Shown here: in pieces, positions 8,747 through 16,611 of the stretch
Numbering within the stretch: the stretch's first letter is position 1
Layout: each line of letters begins with the position of its first letter
Assembly: GCA_023435745.1 (NCBI GenBank)
Contig: JAEZMD010000019.1
Location: 62,001-126,000 of the forward strand
Reading direction: 5' to 3'
Length of the DNA: 64,000 nucleotides
Origin: Bacillota bacterium
GTDB lineage: Bacteria > Bacillota > Clostridia > Acetivibrionales > DTU013
Position numbers and translations under genes: made by a program
The notes under the pieces: generated by a model
What the model was told of the DNA's origin: nothing
Seen by the model: only the letters and a program-made list of their open reading frames with translations
The model's database searches: none

Positions 8747-9400
8747 CTATTTCTTTAATTTGTCAAAAGACATTTCTGCATCCAGTTCTACTTCCGAGTC
8801 AACGACAATTTCCGTTGTTGCTATCGACATGGGTTCCGGCATTTTTAATCCAAAAGCTTCCGGCGCAGGTACTTCCAGTGTGGGTTTCTCCGCATAAGGT
8901 GCCTGCTGGGCAGGTACTTCCACTGTAGGCATCTGCTGGGTAAATGTCTCCGGGGCAGGTACTTTCTGGCTATTTGCTTGGGGCGCAGGTGCCTTCGCGG
9001 CATGTATCTCCGGCGCAGGTTCTTTTGAGGCGGATATCTCAGGGTCAGGTGTCTGCGAGAACTCTGTTTCTATGCTTTCCCCTTCTTCGTACTCTTCTTC
9101 GTACTCTTCTTCGTACTCTTCTTCATACTCTTCTTCATACTCTTCTTCATACTCTTCTTCCTGTTCGTCTCCCAGTTCTTCTTCCATGCTTTCCCCTTCC
9201 TCAAAGTCCTCCGGCTCATCCTCCTGCGGCGGCACAACTCTGTTCCATGGGTACCCCGCGTCATAAGGCCGCCTTGAATATCTGCCGGAATTTTCTTCCG
9301 AATCCTTCGCCTTCAGAAATCTGAACGCGAAATAAAGTATGATGAATATTACTATAATAAATCCATTCAATCTAATCACTTCAAATAACATATTCGACAT
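8747..9400 (-). CDS. Single-pass membrane protein with acidic EEEY and PAPE repeats
   Basis: I do not recognise a family. The 217-residue product has an N-terminal membrane segment at about residues 12-28 (GFIIVIFIILYFAF), then a basic stretch, then a highly acidic region dominated by EEEY repeats, and finally a proline/alanine-rich tail with repeated PAPE units. The acidic part is encoded by a 12-bp tandem repeat. The start at the ATG at 9400 is chosen because the membrane segment follows directly; upstream in-frame ATG codons lack a good ribosome-binding site. The function is unknown; it could be an anchor or spacer protein. Confidence 0.6.
   Translation of the reverse strand: MSNMLFEVIRLNGFIIVIFIILYFAFRFLKAKDSEENSGRYSRRPYDAGYPWNRVVPPQEDEPEDFEEGESMEEELGDEQEEEYEEEYEEEYEEEYEEEYEEEYEEGESIETEFSQTPDPEISASKEPAPEIHAAKAPAPQANSQKVPAPETFTQQMPTVEVPAQQAPYAEKPTLEVPAPEAFGLKMPEPMSIATTEIVVDSEVELDAEMSFDKLKK
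9082..9162. repeat. 12-bp tandem repeat coding for EEEY units
   Basis: About six copies of TTCTTCGTACTC, with a C-to-T and G-to-A drift (cgtac to catac) between the two halves of the array, run inside the acidic-repeat gene. The period is a multiple of three, so copy-number changes would keep the frame. Confidence 0.9.
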
Positions 9401-9593
9401 CCGCTTGTTATTCCCCTTTTGAAAGGTGAAAGGATAACCAAAATCTCTATATAATAAAGGTAATGATAATGTCATCAATTTTTAACATAATGTATGTTAT
9501 AAAAGCATATAATAATGACGAAGATTAGTTTGGACAACCTACTGAAATGCATATTCAAAGGATAAAGGCACTTATATTGGGATAGGTGATTTA

Positions 9594-9716
9594 ATGGAAA
9601 GGTTTAGTAATTATGTAAGCACCCTAATTGAGTTTGTAATTATGAGCTTAATCTACCTGTTGATACTCCCGTTCAGGGTATTGTATCGTCTGGGAAATCG
9701 GTTAATCTCCAGATGA
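9594..9716 (+). CDS. Small hydrophobic protein, 40 residues
   Basis: A short open frame starts at ATG 9594 after a GGGATAGGTG sequence and encodes 40 residues with one hydrophobic stretch (IEFVIMSLIYLLILPF) followed by a basic end with five arginines. This resembles a single-pass small membrane protein with the positive end inside. It lies in the otherwise empty space between the acidic-repeat gene and tadA. No family is recognised, and the evidence is only composition, ribosome-binding site and size. Confidence 0.4.
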   Translation: MERFSNYVSTLIEFVIMSLIYLLILPFRVLYRLGNRLISR

Positions 9717-9909
9717 ATTATTCCGGCCGACGCCTCTGGCAGCTTTCGGCCAGTACAGCAGTCATCCATATAATGCAACCAGATTGGGAATTGATTGTTG
9801 CAAATCTTTGTAGTACAATAGGAAAAGCGACTCTTCTGCAATCTATTGCTGCAGAGTGTCTGATATAGCAGATATGCGCGTTTCCGCTTTATATTCCGGA
9901 GGTCCAAGA

Positions 9910-10404
9910 GTGAAGCATGAAGCAGGGTTTCGCCCTTATCATACGCATGAACGTTATATGTCATTCGCATTGAAGGAAGCGGAAAAAGCCCGGAAGAAAG
10001 GCGAAGCACCTGTTGGAGCAGTCGTGGTGAAGGATGGTGCGATTATCGCCAGAGGTCACAACGAAAGGGAGTTAAAAAATGACGCCACACTTCATGCTGA
10101 AATGACGGCCATCCGTAAGGCTTGTAAAAAGCTTGGTTCATGGCGGCTCAATGGCTGTGACCTGTATGTGACCCTGGAGCCCTGTACTATGTGCGCAGGC
10201 GCAATAATCCAGGCCAGGCTGAGGAATTTATATATCGGCACCTCGGATTTGAAAGCCGGCGCCGCAGGTTCGGTTATCGACGTTTTCAGGGTGGATGCCT
10301 TCAACCACCGGGTCGAGGTTAACTGGGGAATATTAGAGGAGCAATGCTCCGGGATATTAAAGGAGTTTTTCCGGGAGCTCAGGGTTCAAAAGGCAGGACA
10401 GTAG
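9910..10404 (+). CDS. tadA: tRNA-specific adenosine deaminase
   Basis: This enzyme converts the wobble adenosine of tRNA-Arg(ACG) to inosine. The zinc-dependent deaminase signature is complete: HAEM (HAE zinc and proton-shuttle residues, about residues 65-68) and PCTMCAGA (PCxxC). APVGAVVVKDG matches the family N-terminal strand. I choose the GTG at 9910 as start because GGAGG lies seven bases upstream; this gives 164 residues with the expected lead-in HERYMSFAL. A GTG further upstream at 9856 has no ribosome-binding site. The tRNA-Ser gene follows. Confidence 0.93.
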   Translation: MKHEAGFRPYHTHERYMSFALKEAEKARKKGEAPVGAVVVKDGAIIARGHNERELKNDATLHAEMTAIRKACKKLGSWRLNGCDLYVTLEPCTMCAGAIIQARLRNLYIGTSDLKAGAAGSVIDVFRVDAFNHRVEVNWGILEEQCSGILKEFFRELRVQKAGQ

Positions 10405-10489
10405 TCATTTAAGCATTAGGTATTAAGCATTTTTTATTTAGTATTAAGTGCAATGAGCAAATTCTGGTACGACGCAACAAACCATATAC

Positions 10490-10578
10490 GGAGAGGTATC
10501 GAAGAGGTCATAACGGGGCTGACTCGAAATCAGTTTGTCGGAAACGGCACGCGGGTTCGAATCCCGCCCTCTCCGCCA
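10490..10578 (+). tRNA. tRNA-Ser (anticodon CGA)
   Basis: Acceptor arms GGAGAGG and CCTCTCC pair, the discriminator is G, and CCA is encoded. The anticodon loop CTCGAAA gives CGA, which reads UCG. A long variable arm and a GCGGG-TTCGAAT-CCCGC T arm confirm a serine tRNA. Confidence 0.95.
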
Positions 10579-10603
10579 CTTTGGGGCCTTGCCCCCTAAA
10601 CTA

Positions 10604-10631
10604 AGGGCCTGTCTATTTGACAGGCCCTTTT
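10604..10631 (+). terminator. Terminator after tRNA-Ser(CGA)
   Basis: GGGCCTGTC (10605-10613) pairs with GACAGGCCC (10619-10627), followed by four T residues. It separates the tRNA from the mntA/hepT pair. Confidence 0.85.
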
Positions 10632-10657
10632 ACTAACCATAAAGGAGGGAGACATTC

Positions 10658-10954
10658 ATGGAGAGAATTTATACTGTTGATGAAATCAAAAACATCGCCG
10701 GTGAAATTGCAAAGCGCCATGGCGTGGAGCGGATGTTCCTTTTTGGCTCTTATGCCAGAGGGAATGCCAAGCCGGGCAGCGATTTGGATTTTCGCATTGA
10801 CAAAGGCCGCATCCGTGGATTGTTTGCCCTCGGCGGGCTGTATGCTGATCTCGAAGAAGCCTTCGGCGTACCTGTAGATCTGCTCACCACCGACAGTCTG
10901 GACGAAGCTTTCAGGAAAGAAATTGCATCCGAGGAGGTGCAGATTTATGGATAA
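10658..10954 (+). CDS. mntA: MntA-type nucleotidyltransferase antitoxin
   Basis: This 98-residue minimal nucleotidyltransferase carries the full GSX10DXD signature (GSYARGNAKPGSDLD, about residues 32-46). In characterised type VII toxin-antitoxin systems MntA inactivates the partner HEPN toxin by AMPylating a tyrosine. The ATG at 10658 follows AAAGGAGGGAG. The gene overlaps hepT by eight bases, as expected for a coupled pair. It sits directly behind the terminator of a tRNA-Ser gene. Confidence 0.88.
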   Translation: MERIYTVDEIKNIAGEIAKRHGVERMFLFGSYARGNAKPGSDLDFRIDKGRIRGLFALGGLYADLEEAFGVPVDLLTTDSLDEAFRKEIASEEVQIYG

Positions 10955-11294
10955 AGCTAAGAAGGATTTGAGCATCATAGAGCATATCCTTGCATACTGC
11001 ACTGAAATCGAGCAGACAGTTACGCGTTTTGGTGATACCTTTGAAAGCTTTGAAACGGATAAGATTTACCGTAATGCTGCTACCATGTGTATTCTGCAAA
11101 TTGGCGAGCTGGCCGGCCGCCTGTCACCCGAGTTTACAGCGACTCATCCTGATGTCCCGTGGAGAAGTATAAAGGGAATGCGCAATATTGCTGCACACGC
11201 TTATGGCAGCATCAGCATCCCTGATGTATGGGACACTATAACGACTGACATTCCGGTGCTGAAGGCTTATTGTAAAAAGACATTGGGTGCTTGA
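10947..11294 (+). CDS. hepT: HepT-type HEPN ribonuclease toxin (DUF86)
   Basis: This 115-residue all-helical HEPN protein has the RX4HXY active-site motif intact as RNIAAHAY (about residues 82-89). Arg and His form the RNase site, and the Tyr is the residue AMPylated by MntA in studied systems. The start at ATG 10947 has a GGAGG site and overlaps the mntA stop. The pair probably acts as an RNA-cleaving toxin with its antitoxin. The targets here are unknown. Confidence 0.88.
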   Translation: MDKAKKDLSIIEHILAYCTEIEQTVTRFGDTFESFETDKIYRNAATMCILQIGELAGRLSPEFTATHPDVPWRSIKGMRNIAAHAYGSISIPDVWDTITTDIPVLKAYCKKTLGA

Positions 11295-11307
11295 ACATAT
11301 ATTAGGA

Positions 11308-11472
11308 TTAGTACAGCGTCATGGAACCAAACGCCATGCCGCTTTTTTGTTCTCTGTCAGTAAAGGCTTCAATAATTTCCTGATACTTCTGAGATGGCCG
11401 GACAATGCGCTGACCTTCGGGACTTGCCAGATACTCCACCAGCGAATTGTGTGTGCTGGAGGTGTTGAAATG
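11308..11472 (-). pseudogene. Unidentified coding remnant (C-terminal fragment)
   Basis: The minus strand is open for 54 codons, ending at the stop at 11308-11310. The reading has natural protein character (EYLASPEGQRIVRPSQKYQE, then EIIEAFTDREQKSGMAF), but a stop lies immediately upstream and no start or ribosome-binding site is present. It looks like the 3' end of a decayed gene just downstream of the broken relaxase. I cannot assign a family with confidence. The rest of 11295-11667 shows no convincing gene. Confidence 0.35.
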
Positions 11473-11667
11473 ACAATATCACAAGGGAAAATATCAGAAA
11501 CCGTTGTTACAGAACTGATAAGAAAAAGCCTCACTATAACATGTAATATTTATAAAAATAGTTACCCGACTGAAGAGAGGCATATGATTTTATGAAAATA
11601 AGATATCTGCCCATTACCTGCCTTTATTCTTCATCAACCAGAGGAACTTTTATGCCGCTTATATACC

Positions 11668-12513
11668 TTAGCGACAAATGGCTGAATCGGAGAATGTTGC
11701 AGAAAGTGAACTTCCGAAAAGTGATATAACATCACGCAGCTGATAAATTAGCGAGCTGTTCTCATTCTGCACGACCTGTGCGGTGCGCTGTGCCTGTCTT
11801 GTCTTTGTTTCCAGAGCAGCCTCGTTATACTGCAGGATTTCAAGCTGCTGGGCATAAGGCTTCAGCTGGTTCTCAAAGGCATTGATGCGGGGATACCATT
11901 TGCAGAACATATCCAGAAGGCTCTCTTTCTTTTTCTGCGCGTTAAAGGTACCGATGCCTTCTATCTCCCGCTTCATCTGCTCCATCTGCTCAGTCAGGCG
12001 GTTAGCCTGCTTATAAAGCCAGGTCGGGATGTGCTTGCGTTTGGTAATTGCAGCGGATTCTCCGTGCTCCAATTCGGAAAACTCCTTAGACATGTGTTCA
12101 TGAAACTTATCCTGCCACTCGATGAGCTTGTTGCGGTCACCCATAACTTCCTTGGCAGTAAGGCGTTTATCTTTTGTAAGCGGCACAAAGCAAAAATGCA
12201 TGTGCGGATTCCGCTCATCCATATGGACCATCGCCGAGAAAATATTGTCCGCGTCGACTTCCTCCTGTAAAAACTCCAGCGCATGTTTAAAATGTTTTTC
12301 TGTTTCCTCCGCTGAACGGCGATCAAAAAACTCCGGACTTGCGGTAACAATGGTGTCAATGAACTTAATGCTATCCTTTCGTACCTTGCACTTCGGATTT
12401 TCTTTCTGTACTTTTTCGATGCGGTTCTGGATCTCGCCGTAATACTTCACTCTCGACGGGTTAATCTCATCTATCCCGTCATGGTCACCTCCTTCAGAGC
12501 ATGAAAAAACCAC
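11668..12513 (-). pseudogene. MobV/Pre-type plasmid mobilization relaxase, 5'-truncated
   Basis: The frame encodes the core and coiled-coil tail of a Mob/Pre relaxase. The metal-binding histidine motif HMDERNPHMHF is at about residue 97 of the open frame, preceded by INPSRVKYYGEIQNRIEKVQ. The N-terminal part with the first relaxase motif is missing. The open frame instead continues upstream through a GGAGG ribosome-binding sequence and a terminator hairpin, which shows that the 5' end was replaced by a recombination event. It is probably a remnant of an integrated mobilizable plasmid or transposon. Confidence 0.75.
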
Positions 12514-12526
12514 CCCGAAGGGCGGC
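12504..12526 (-). terminator. Terminator hairpin inside the truncated mob 5' end
   Basis: On the minus strand CCGCCC-TTCG-GGGTGG is followed by six T residues. It lies upstream of the relaxase remnant and would block read-through into it. Confidence 0.8.
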
Positions 12527-12597
12527 TCAAATTAAAATAAGCGGTATGAAAAGTAATGCGATCTTTCAACTTATCTGACTAAATTAAAATAAAATGC

Positions 12598-12655
12598 CAA
12601 TCGTTATGCAATCGTCTCAATCGAAATTTCATAACGATTCGATAACGATTGCTGG
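12598..12655. repeat. CGATT-rich repeat block, right-hand counterpart at 14145-14204
   Basis: AATTTCATAACGATTC (12625-12640) and ATAACGATTGCTGG (12642-12655) both recur at 14163-14178 and 14191-14204. An imperfect inverted repeat pairs 12598-12614 with 12635-12651. The block lies just downstream of the AlbA_2 gene. Confidence 0.8.
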
Positions 12656-12675
12656 ATACCCCCCTTAGCGTCAAC

Positions 12676-13968
12676 TCACTTTCTCAAAACATATACCGTG
12701 TTTTTGCCCTGCCCGACAGTCTCAAGAATCATCTTATTAACCATGGCTTTGAGAATTCTGCCCGACATGCTTTGTGAAATATTAAGTTCTGATTCGACAT
12801 CCTTCCTCTTAAGTTTGCCAAGCCGTTCCGCAAGCTGAATGATTCTTTTTTCATCCGATGTCGTTCCGGCATCCTGTTTTTGCTCATTCTGATTTGGAAG
12901 GGTAATCTTGAAAGCGTTATCAGTTACCTCAATTTCCGGCTGTGCAGTAAAGCCTTTATAACTATTCAAAATCTTCGGTACACCTGTGCCATAGGCTTCT
13001 ATAAGGGTCAGGCGGTAAAAGATATTGGCGAGCCGTTCATTGCGGGTCGCCGATACGCCAAGCATGATATCTGAAAGATTAATTCCCTTAACCAATCCTC
13101 CTACCGATATAAATTCAATCCGGTCATCAAAGATGCTAATGAGGGTACTTGCGCTATAGGCATAGTCCCTGTGTACTAAAACATTAAGCAGTGCTTCTCT
13201 CAAGGCCTCTTCGGGATAGTCTTTTTTATCGTTGCGATACAGTCCATTGAATTCAGCCCGAACCCTGTTATACTGTGAGATATATGCAAAGGCGTCGTTA
13301 AGCTGCTTTAATAGCGAACCTGTGAATTCCCGGCGGTCTTTGAAAACCATTTTATCTTTGCCTTCAAATACAGCAGCTTTTATTGTATGGGCACACTGAT
13401 CAGAAAACAGCAGACCAAGATTAGTATAAATCCCATCCTCATTGACAAGATGTAATGTTTTCAAATGGTTCGCGCCAAAGGGTACACTTCGGACTTGGAA
13501 TTCCTGAGCTGCCGCATCAAAGGTCAAATCCTGATTCAGAGAACGCATTTCCTCAAAGCTGTCTCCATCTGTCTCCATAATCATACGGCGGATGGAGCTT
13601 TCTGTTGCGGGAACGGAAGAAGCACCCTGGCGGACAAAAACTCCTTCGGGACGCAAGCCTTTAGCTTGCAAATAATACGGACATTCCGTACCTTTCTGCA
13701 CAGTAACTTTTATAATGTCCTTGCCCTTTTCTTTTTCCTGTGTAAAAGAAACAAACATGGTAACATCCGGCTTGATTGCATCTCGAATCATGTTGGACAG
13801 CCTCAGCATCTCATCTCCAATGTCTTTTACACCGACAACTGTGCCGTCATCATCAATTCCAATATAAATAGTACCGCCTTCAGAATTTGCAAAAGCGATT
13901 ACTGTTTTGCGAATATCATCAATCACCTGACGTTTTAACTCAAGGGTTGAACTCTCTTTAAACTGCAT
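12676..13968 (-). CDS. AlbA_2 (Schlafen-like) domain and ATPase domain transcriptional regulator
   Basis: This 430-residue protein begins with an AlbA_2 nucleic-acid-binding domain (ESSTLELKRQ, then AFANSEGGTIYIGIDDDGTV, about residues 5-50). A central GHKL/HATPase_c_4-like ATPase domain follows (EALREALLNVLVHRDY, about residue 260, then SIFDDRIEFISVGGLVKG), and the protein ends in a winged helix (LKRKDVESELNISQSMSGRI). The ATG at 13968 follows GAGAGGTG. Proteins of this build are common in genomic islands and are often called RecG-like or ATP-binding regulators. Repeats at its promoter suggest autoregulation. Its precise job is unknown. Confidence 0.8.
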   Translation of the reverse strand: MQFKESSTLELKRQVIDDIRKTVIAFANSEGGTIYIGIDDDGTVVGVKDIGDEMLRLSNMIRDAIKPDVTMFVSFTQEKEKGKDIIKVTVQKGTECPYYLQAKGLRPEGVFVRQGASSVPATESSIRRMIMETDGDSFEEMRSLNQDLTFDAAAQEFQVRSVPFGANHLKTLHLVNEDGIYTNLGLLFSDQCAHTIKAAVFEGKDKMVFKDRREFTGSLLKQLNDAFAYISQYNRVRAEFNGLYRNDKKDYPEEALREALLNVLVHRDYAYSASTLISIFDDRIEFISVGGLVKGINLSDIMLGVSATRNERLANIFYRLTLIEAYGTGVPKILNSYKGFTAQPEIEVTDNAFKITLPNQNEQKQDAGTTSDEKRIIQLAERLGKLKRKDVESELNISQSMSGRILKAMVNKMILETVGQGKNTVYVLRK

Positions 13969-14029
13969 AATTAGCACCTCTCGGGTTGCTTGGGCGAGCA
14001 GCATTCGAAGAATGCGACCAGCCCGGCTT

Positions 14030-14087
14030 ATTCTAACACACATTCTAACACATTCTAACCATTCTTGTCAAAGAAAAGTGTTAGAAT
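14030..14087 (-). promoter_or_regulatory. Promoter of the AlbA_2 gene with repeated ATTCTAAC motifs
   Basis: On the minus strand TTGACA (14066-14071) and TAGAAT (14042-14047) are 18 bases apart. ATTCTAACAC or close variants occur at 14030, 14042 and 14053 with 11-12 base spacing, and inverted at 14078-14087. The copies cover the -10 box and both flanks, as an operator array would. Confidence 0.65.
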
Positions 14088-14144
14088 AATTGCGACAACC
14101 TTCGACTATATAGACTAAATAAATGAAACCATCATTCTCGCTTC

Positions 14145-14204
14145 GAATCGTCACGGAATCGTAATTTCATAACGATTCCGTGACGATTCCATAACGATTG
14201 CTGG
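14145..14204. repeat. 18-bp perfect inverted repeat and CGATT direct repeats
   Basis: Arms at 14145-14162 and 14172-14189 are exact reverse complements around a 9-base spacer; each contains TCACGGAATCG or its complement. ATAACGATTGCTGG follows at 14191-14204 and is shared with the block at 12642-12655. More ATCG/CGATT words follow to about 14310. Confidence 0.85.
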
Positions 14205-14458
14205 CTAATCCCTTGAAATATCAGGGGTTACAGGTTCGCTTCAATCGTTAGTATCCAACAAAAGCATTGACGATTCGTTTCGATTACTATTTTAGACGAA
14301 TCGCTGACGATATTTATGAGAGTAAGTCCCATTTTTATAGCCGAATGTCTATAAAACAGGCCTTATAGAGCATAATTCTGTTCTAAAGCTGCAAAAACGA
14401 GTAGTCCCCTAGCATGTCACAGGAATAACTTTCGTGCTTTTACGGACTTTTTATAAAA
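14205..14458. other. Non-coding stretch
   Basis: Apart from scattered CGATT words up to 14310, I see no gene, RNA fold or strong promoter here. It is the remainder of the 538-base gap between the AlbA_2 gene and the regulator of the peptide-importer operon. Confidence 0.5.
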
Positions 14459-14474
14459 AAAGGGATCTCCCTTT
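14455..14474 (-). terminator. Terminator of the peptide-importer/RidA operon
   Basis: On the minus strand AAAGGGA-GA-TCCCTTT is followed by a run of T residues. It is about 110 bases after the stop of the last gene of the operon. Confidence 0.75.
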
Positions 14475-14581
14475 CTTATCCCTGCATTGCCTCAATTAAC
14501 TTTTTTGCTCCCACCATATGACAACAGGCTCTTCACTAACCAATCTGCCGTATTAGCCGCCGTTCCGTCCATAGAATCGTA

Positions 14582-15238
14582 TCACTCAGTCTCGCCTTTA
14601 TTCTGGCATAGACCAAGATAGCTGTATAAAGTGAAGCGAGAAAAATTGTAACTTTCAGCAATGCGGTCAGGAGATTTTTTAATTAAGAACGCGCCTTTGT
14701 CGTAAAGAAATTTTATTCCTTTTATCTTATCTTCTCTTGTCATCATAGCCACCGGCGTTCCAACATGCTGAATAGACCTGTGAATTAAATCTTCCAGCAA
14801 TTCGTTAACGTCTGTGTTAATGATTTCTTCATAATCGACGTTTGATTCGGCATTACAGCTCACAATATTGTCTATAGCTTTTTTTGTCATAATAAAACTG
14901 GAAATGTCATAATTGATACAGATTGAGCCAATAAGTTTTTCATCGTCGTCTTTTAAGTATATGGATGTAGACCGCAGAGTTTTCCCATCCTTCGTTTGAG
15001 TGAGATAGTTATATCTATCATTTATAACACCATTTCCCTGTAATAATTCCAAACCTTCGCTTGTACTGCATCCGCCGACTTCACGCCCCGTTACCGAACC
15101 ATTTTCAATAGCTACAATAGTACTGTCAAATGGCTTTGATAAATCATGAAGAACAACTTCACAATTATCACCAAACTGTTGGGCGATGCCCTTGATAATT
15201 TTACACAGTAGTTCTTTTTCGCTTTCGATGCTCTTCAT
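14582..15238 (-). CDS. YheO/DauR-like PAS-HTH transcriptional regulator
   Basis: This 218-residue protein has the YheO-type PAS domain in its first half (CEVVLHDLSKPFDSTIVAIE, then GSICINYDISSF, about residues 26-115). A C-terminal helix-turn-helix follows (IKFLYDKGAFLIKKSPDRIA, then ESYNFSRFTLYSYL, about residues 170-210). A studied relative, DauR of Pseudomonas, regulates D-arginine use. Here it is the last gene of an importer operon that also holds a PLP enzyme and RidA, so it probably senses the imported compound or its product. The two palindromes upstream of the first gene are its likely targets (inference). Confidence 0.82.
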   Translation of the reverse strand: MKSIESEKELLCKIIKGIAQQFGDNCEVVLHDLSKPFDSTIVAIENGSVTGREVGGCSTSEGLELLQGNGVINDRYNYLTQTKDGKTLRSTSIYLKDDDEKLIGSICINYDISSFIMTKKAIDNIVSCNAESNVDYEEIINTDVNELLEDLIHRSIQHVGTPVAMMTREDKIKGIKFLYDKGAFLIKKSPDRIAESYNFSRFTLYSYLGLCQNKGETE

Positions 15239-15318
15239 GGTTTTTTCCCCTTAAAATAACAATTAATCCTATTATCTTGTAGTATACCTTAAAAAAAATT
15301 AAACCGCAAATCCTGGTC

Positions 15319-16578
15319 TTATTCCTCCAAAAAATGTCTGCTTGTCGCCAAAATTCCCTCAGGAGACGCTGTCATATGGTAGGTGGGCACTCCGGCCGCT
15401 CGAGCTACCGCTGAGGTTTGCTTAAGTCCGGTTGCTGTGATAATGCATACAACGGTGTCGCTGCTGTTGATTTTCCCACCCTCAACAAGCTTTTTGAATG
15501 CGGCTACAGACGAGGCAGCGGCCGGTTCGGCGCTGATTCCCTCGCCGGCTAGCTCCAACATAGCGTCAAGTATTTCCTCGTCGCTGACGCCTACTGCAGT
15601 ACCACCAGAATCAAGAATGGCGGAAATCAGTCTTCGCCCGTCCTGAATGGGAGCGTTTCCGCAAATACTCTGAGCGATTGTTTTTTCGCTATCGCCATAC
15701 GTTTCACCGTATTTGGCGTTTTTCAAAATTGCCTGCTTAATCCATGCCACACACTCAGGCTGTACGCCGACCATACGGGGAAGCCGATCTGCAACGCCCA
15801 TGGAACACAGCTCGTTATACCCTTTCAATGCGCCCCAAAGTCCGCCGCCGGTACCGACCGGATGAATCATAACGTTCGGAACACGGCTTAGTTCTCCATA
15901 AATCTCGTAGGCGTAGGTTTTCATTGCTTCGTGACGAATTGGATTAATAAAGTTAACAAATTGATACAAACCCAGCTCCTTGGCAGCATATTCCAGCATA
16001 CCGGTAATCTGTTCAAAGCTTTCAAACTCCATAATGGCCACTTTGTCACTATGAAAACGAATCATGGATTTTTTCACTTCGTTTGCCAGATACTCCACAA
16101 GTATCATAGAGTTTAAGCCTCCGCGGCTCGAATAGGCCGCAAAGGATGTTCCGGCATTGCCTGAGCTGTATGTGAAACCTTTTTTGACGCCAAGCTCCTT
16201 AGCGTAACTCACCGCGAGAGAAAAACCCCTGTCCTTGAAGCTTCCGGTAGGCATCAGCGTATCATTCTTTAAATATAGATTTTCAATCCCCAGTTTTGGT
16301 CCTATGTAAACGGACTTGGTGAGGGGCGTTCCGCCTTCTCCGAGAGAAACAATGTTATTGTCCTCTACTCTGGGGAAAAAATCTCGATAACGCCAGATGG
16401 AGTCCTTTCGATACTCTTTGAAGACATGGGCTGACCGTTTCAGGCCGTTTATATCGTAGTGAACCTCCAACAGGCCACCACAATACGGGCACAAGTTTAC
16501 CTTTTCAAAGATGTCAATCTCTTTCCCGCAGTTGTCACAACGCAAAAATTCGGCATTCCCCTTTTTTTTCATATCCAT
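15319..16578 (-). CDS. Threonine synthase-like fold-type II PLP enzyme with N-terminal zinc ribbon
   Basis: This 419-residue protein starts with a CxxC...CxxC zinc-ribbon-like module (RCDNCGKEI, LCPYCGGLL, residues 13-36). The PLP-binding domain follows with the Schiff-base lysine in TGSFKDRG (about residue 112), the TYSSGNAGTSFAAYS loop and the glycine-rich HPVGTGGGLWG phosphate loop. The architecture fits threonine synthase and related ammonia-lyases. Its place next to RidA, which clears enamine/imine products of PLP lyases, and behind an importer favours a catabolic deaminase or lyase over threonine biosynthesis. This is inferred, not shown. Confidence 0.8.
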   Translation of the reverse strand: MDMKKKGNAEFLRCDNCGKEIDIFEKVNLCPYCGGLLEVHYDINGLKRSAHVFKEYRKDSIWRYRDFFPRVEDNNIVSLGEGGTPLTKSVYIGPKLGIENLYLKNDTLMPTGSFKDRGFSLAVSYAKELGVKKGFTYSSGNAGTSFAAYSSRGGLNSMILVEYLANEVKKSMIRFHSDKVAIMEFESFEQITGMLEYAAKELGLYQFVNFINPIRHEAMKTYAYEIYGELSRVPNVMIHPVGTGGGLWGALKGYNELCSMGVADRLPRMVGVQPECVAWIKQAILKNAKYGETYGDSEKTIAQSICGNAPIQDGRRLISAILDSGGTAVGVSDEEILDAMLELAGEGISAEPAAASSVAAFKKLVEGGKINSSDTVVCIITATGLKQTSAVARAAGVPTYHMTASPEGILATSRHFLEE

Positions 16579-16611
16579 TTTACATACTCCCCGGAGCCTA
16601 TTCTTATGCTC

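Noticed and set aside
9082..9162. CRISPR array
   Set aside because: The repeats are 12 bp, have no spacers and lie in a coding frame.
9072..9324. Serine- or leucine-rich protein on the plus strand
   Set aside because: It is the antisense reading of the 12-bp repeat in the acidic-repeat gene, with low complexity and no ribosome-binding site.
11287..11595. A 102-residue plus-strand protein after hepT
   Set aside because: The opposite strand has the more protein-like reading over most of the stretch, and there is no ribosome-binding site at the plus-strand start.
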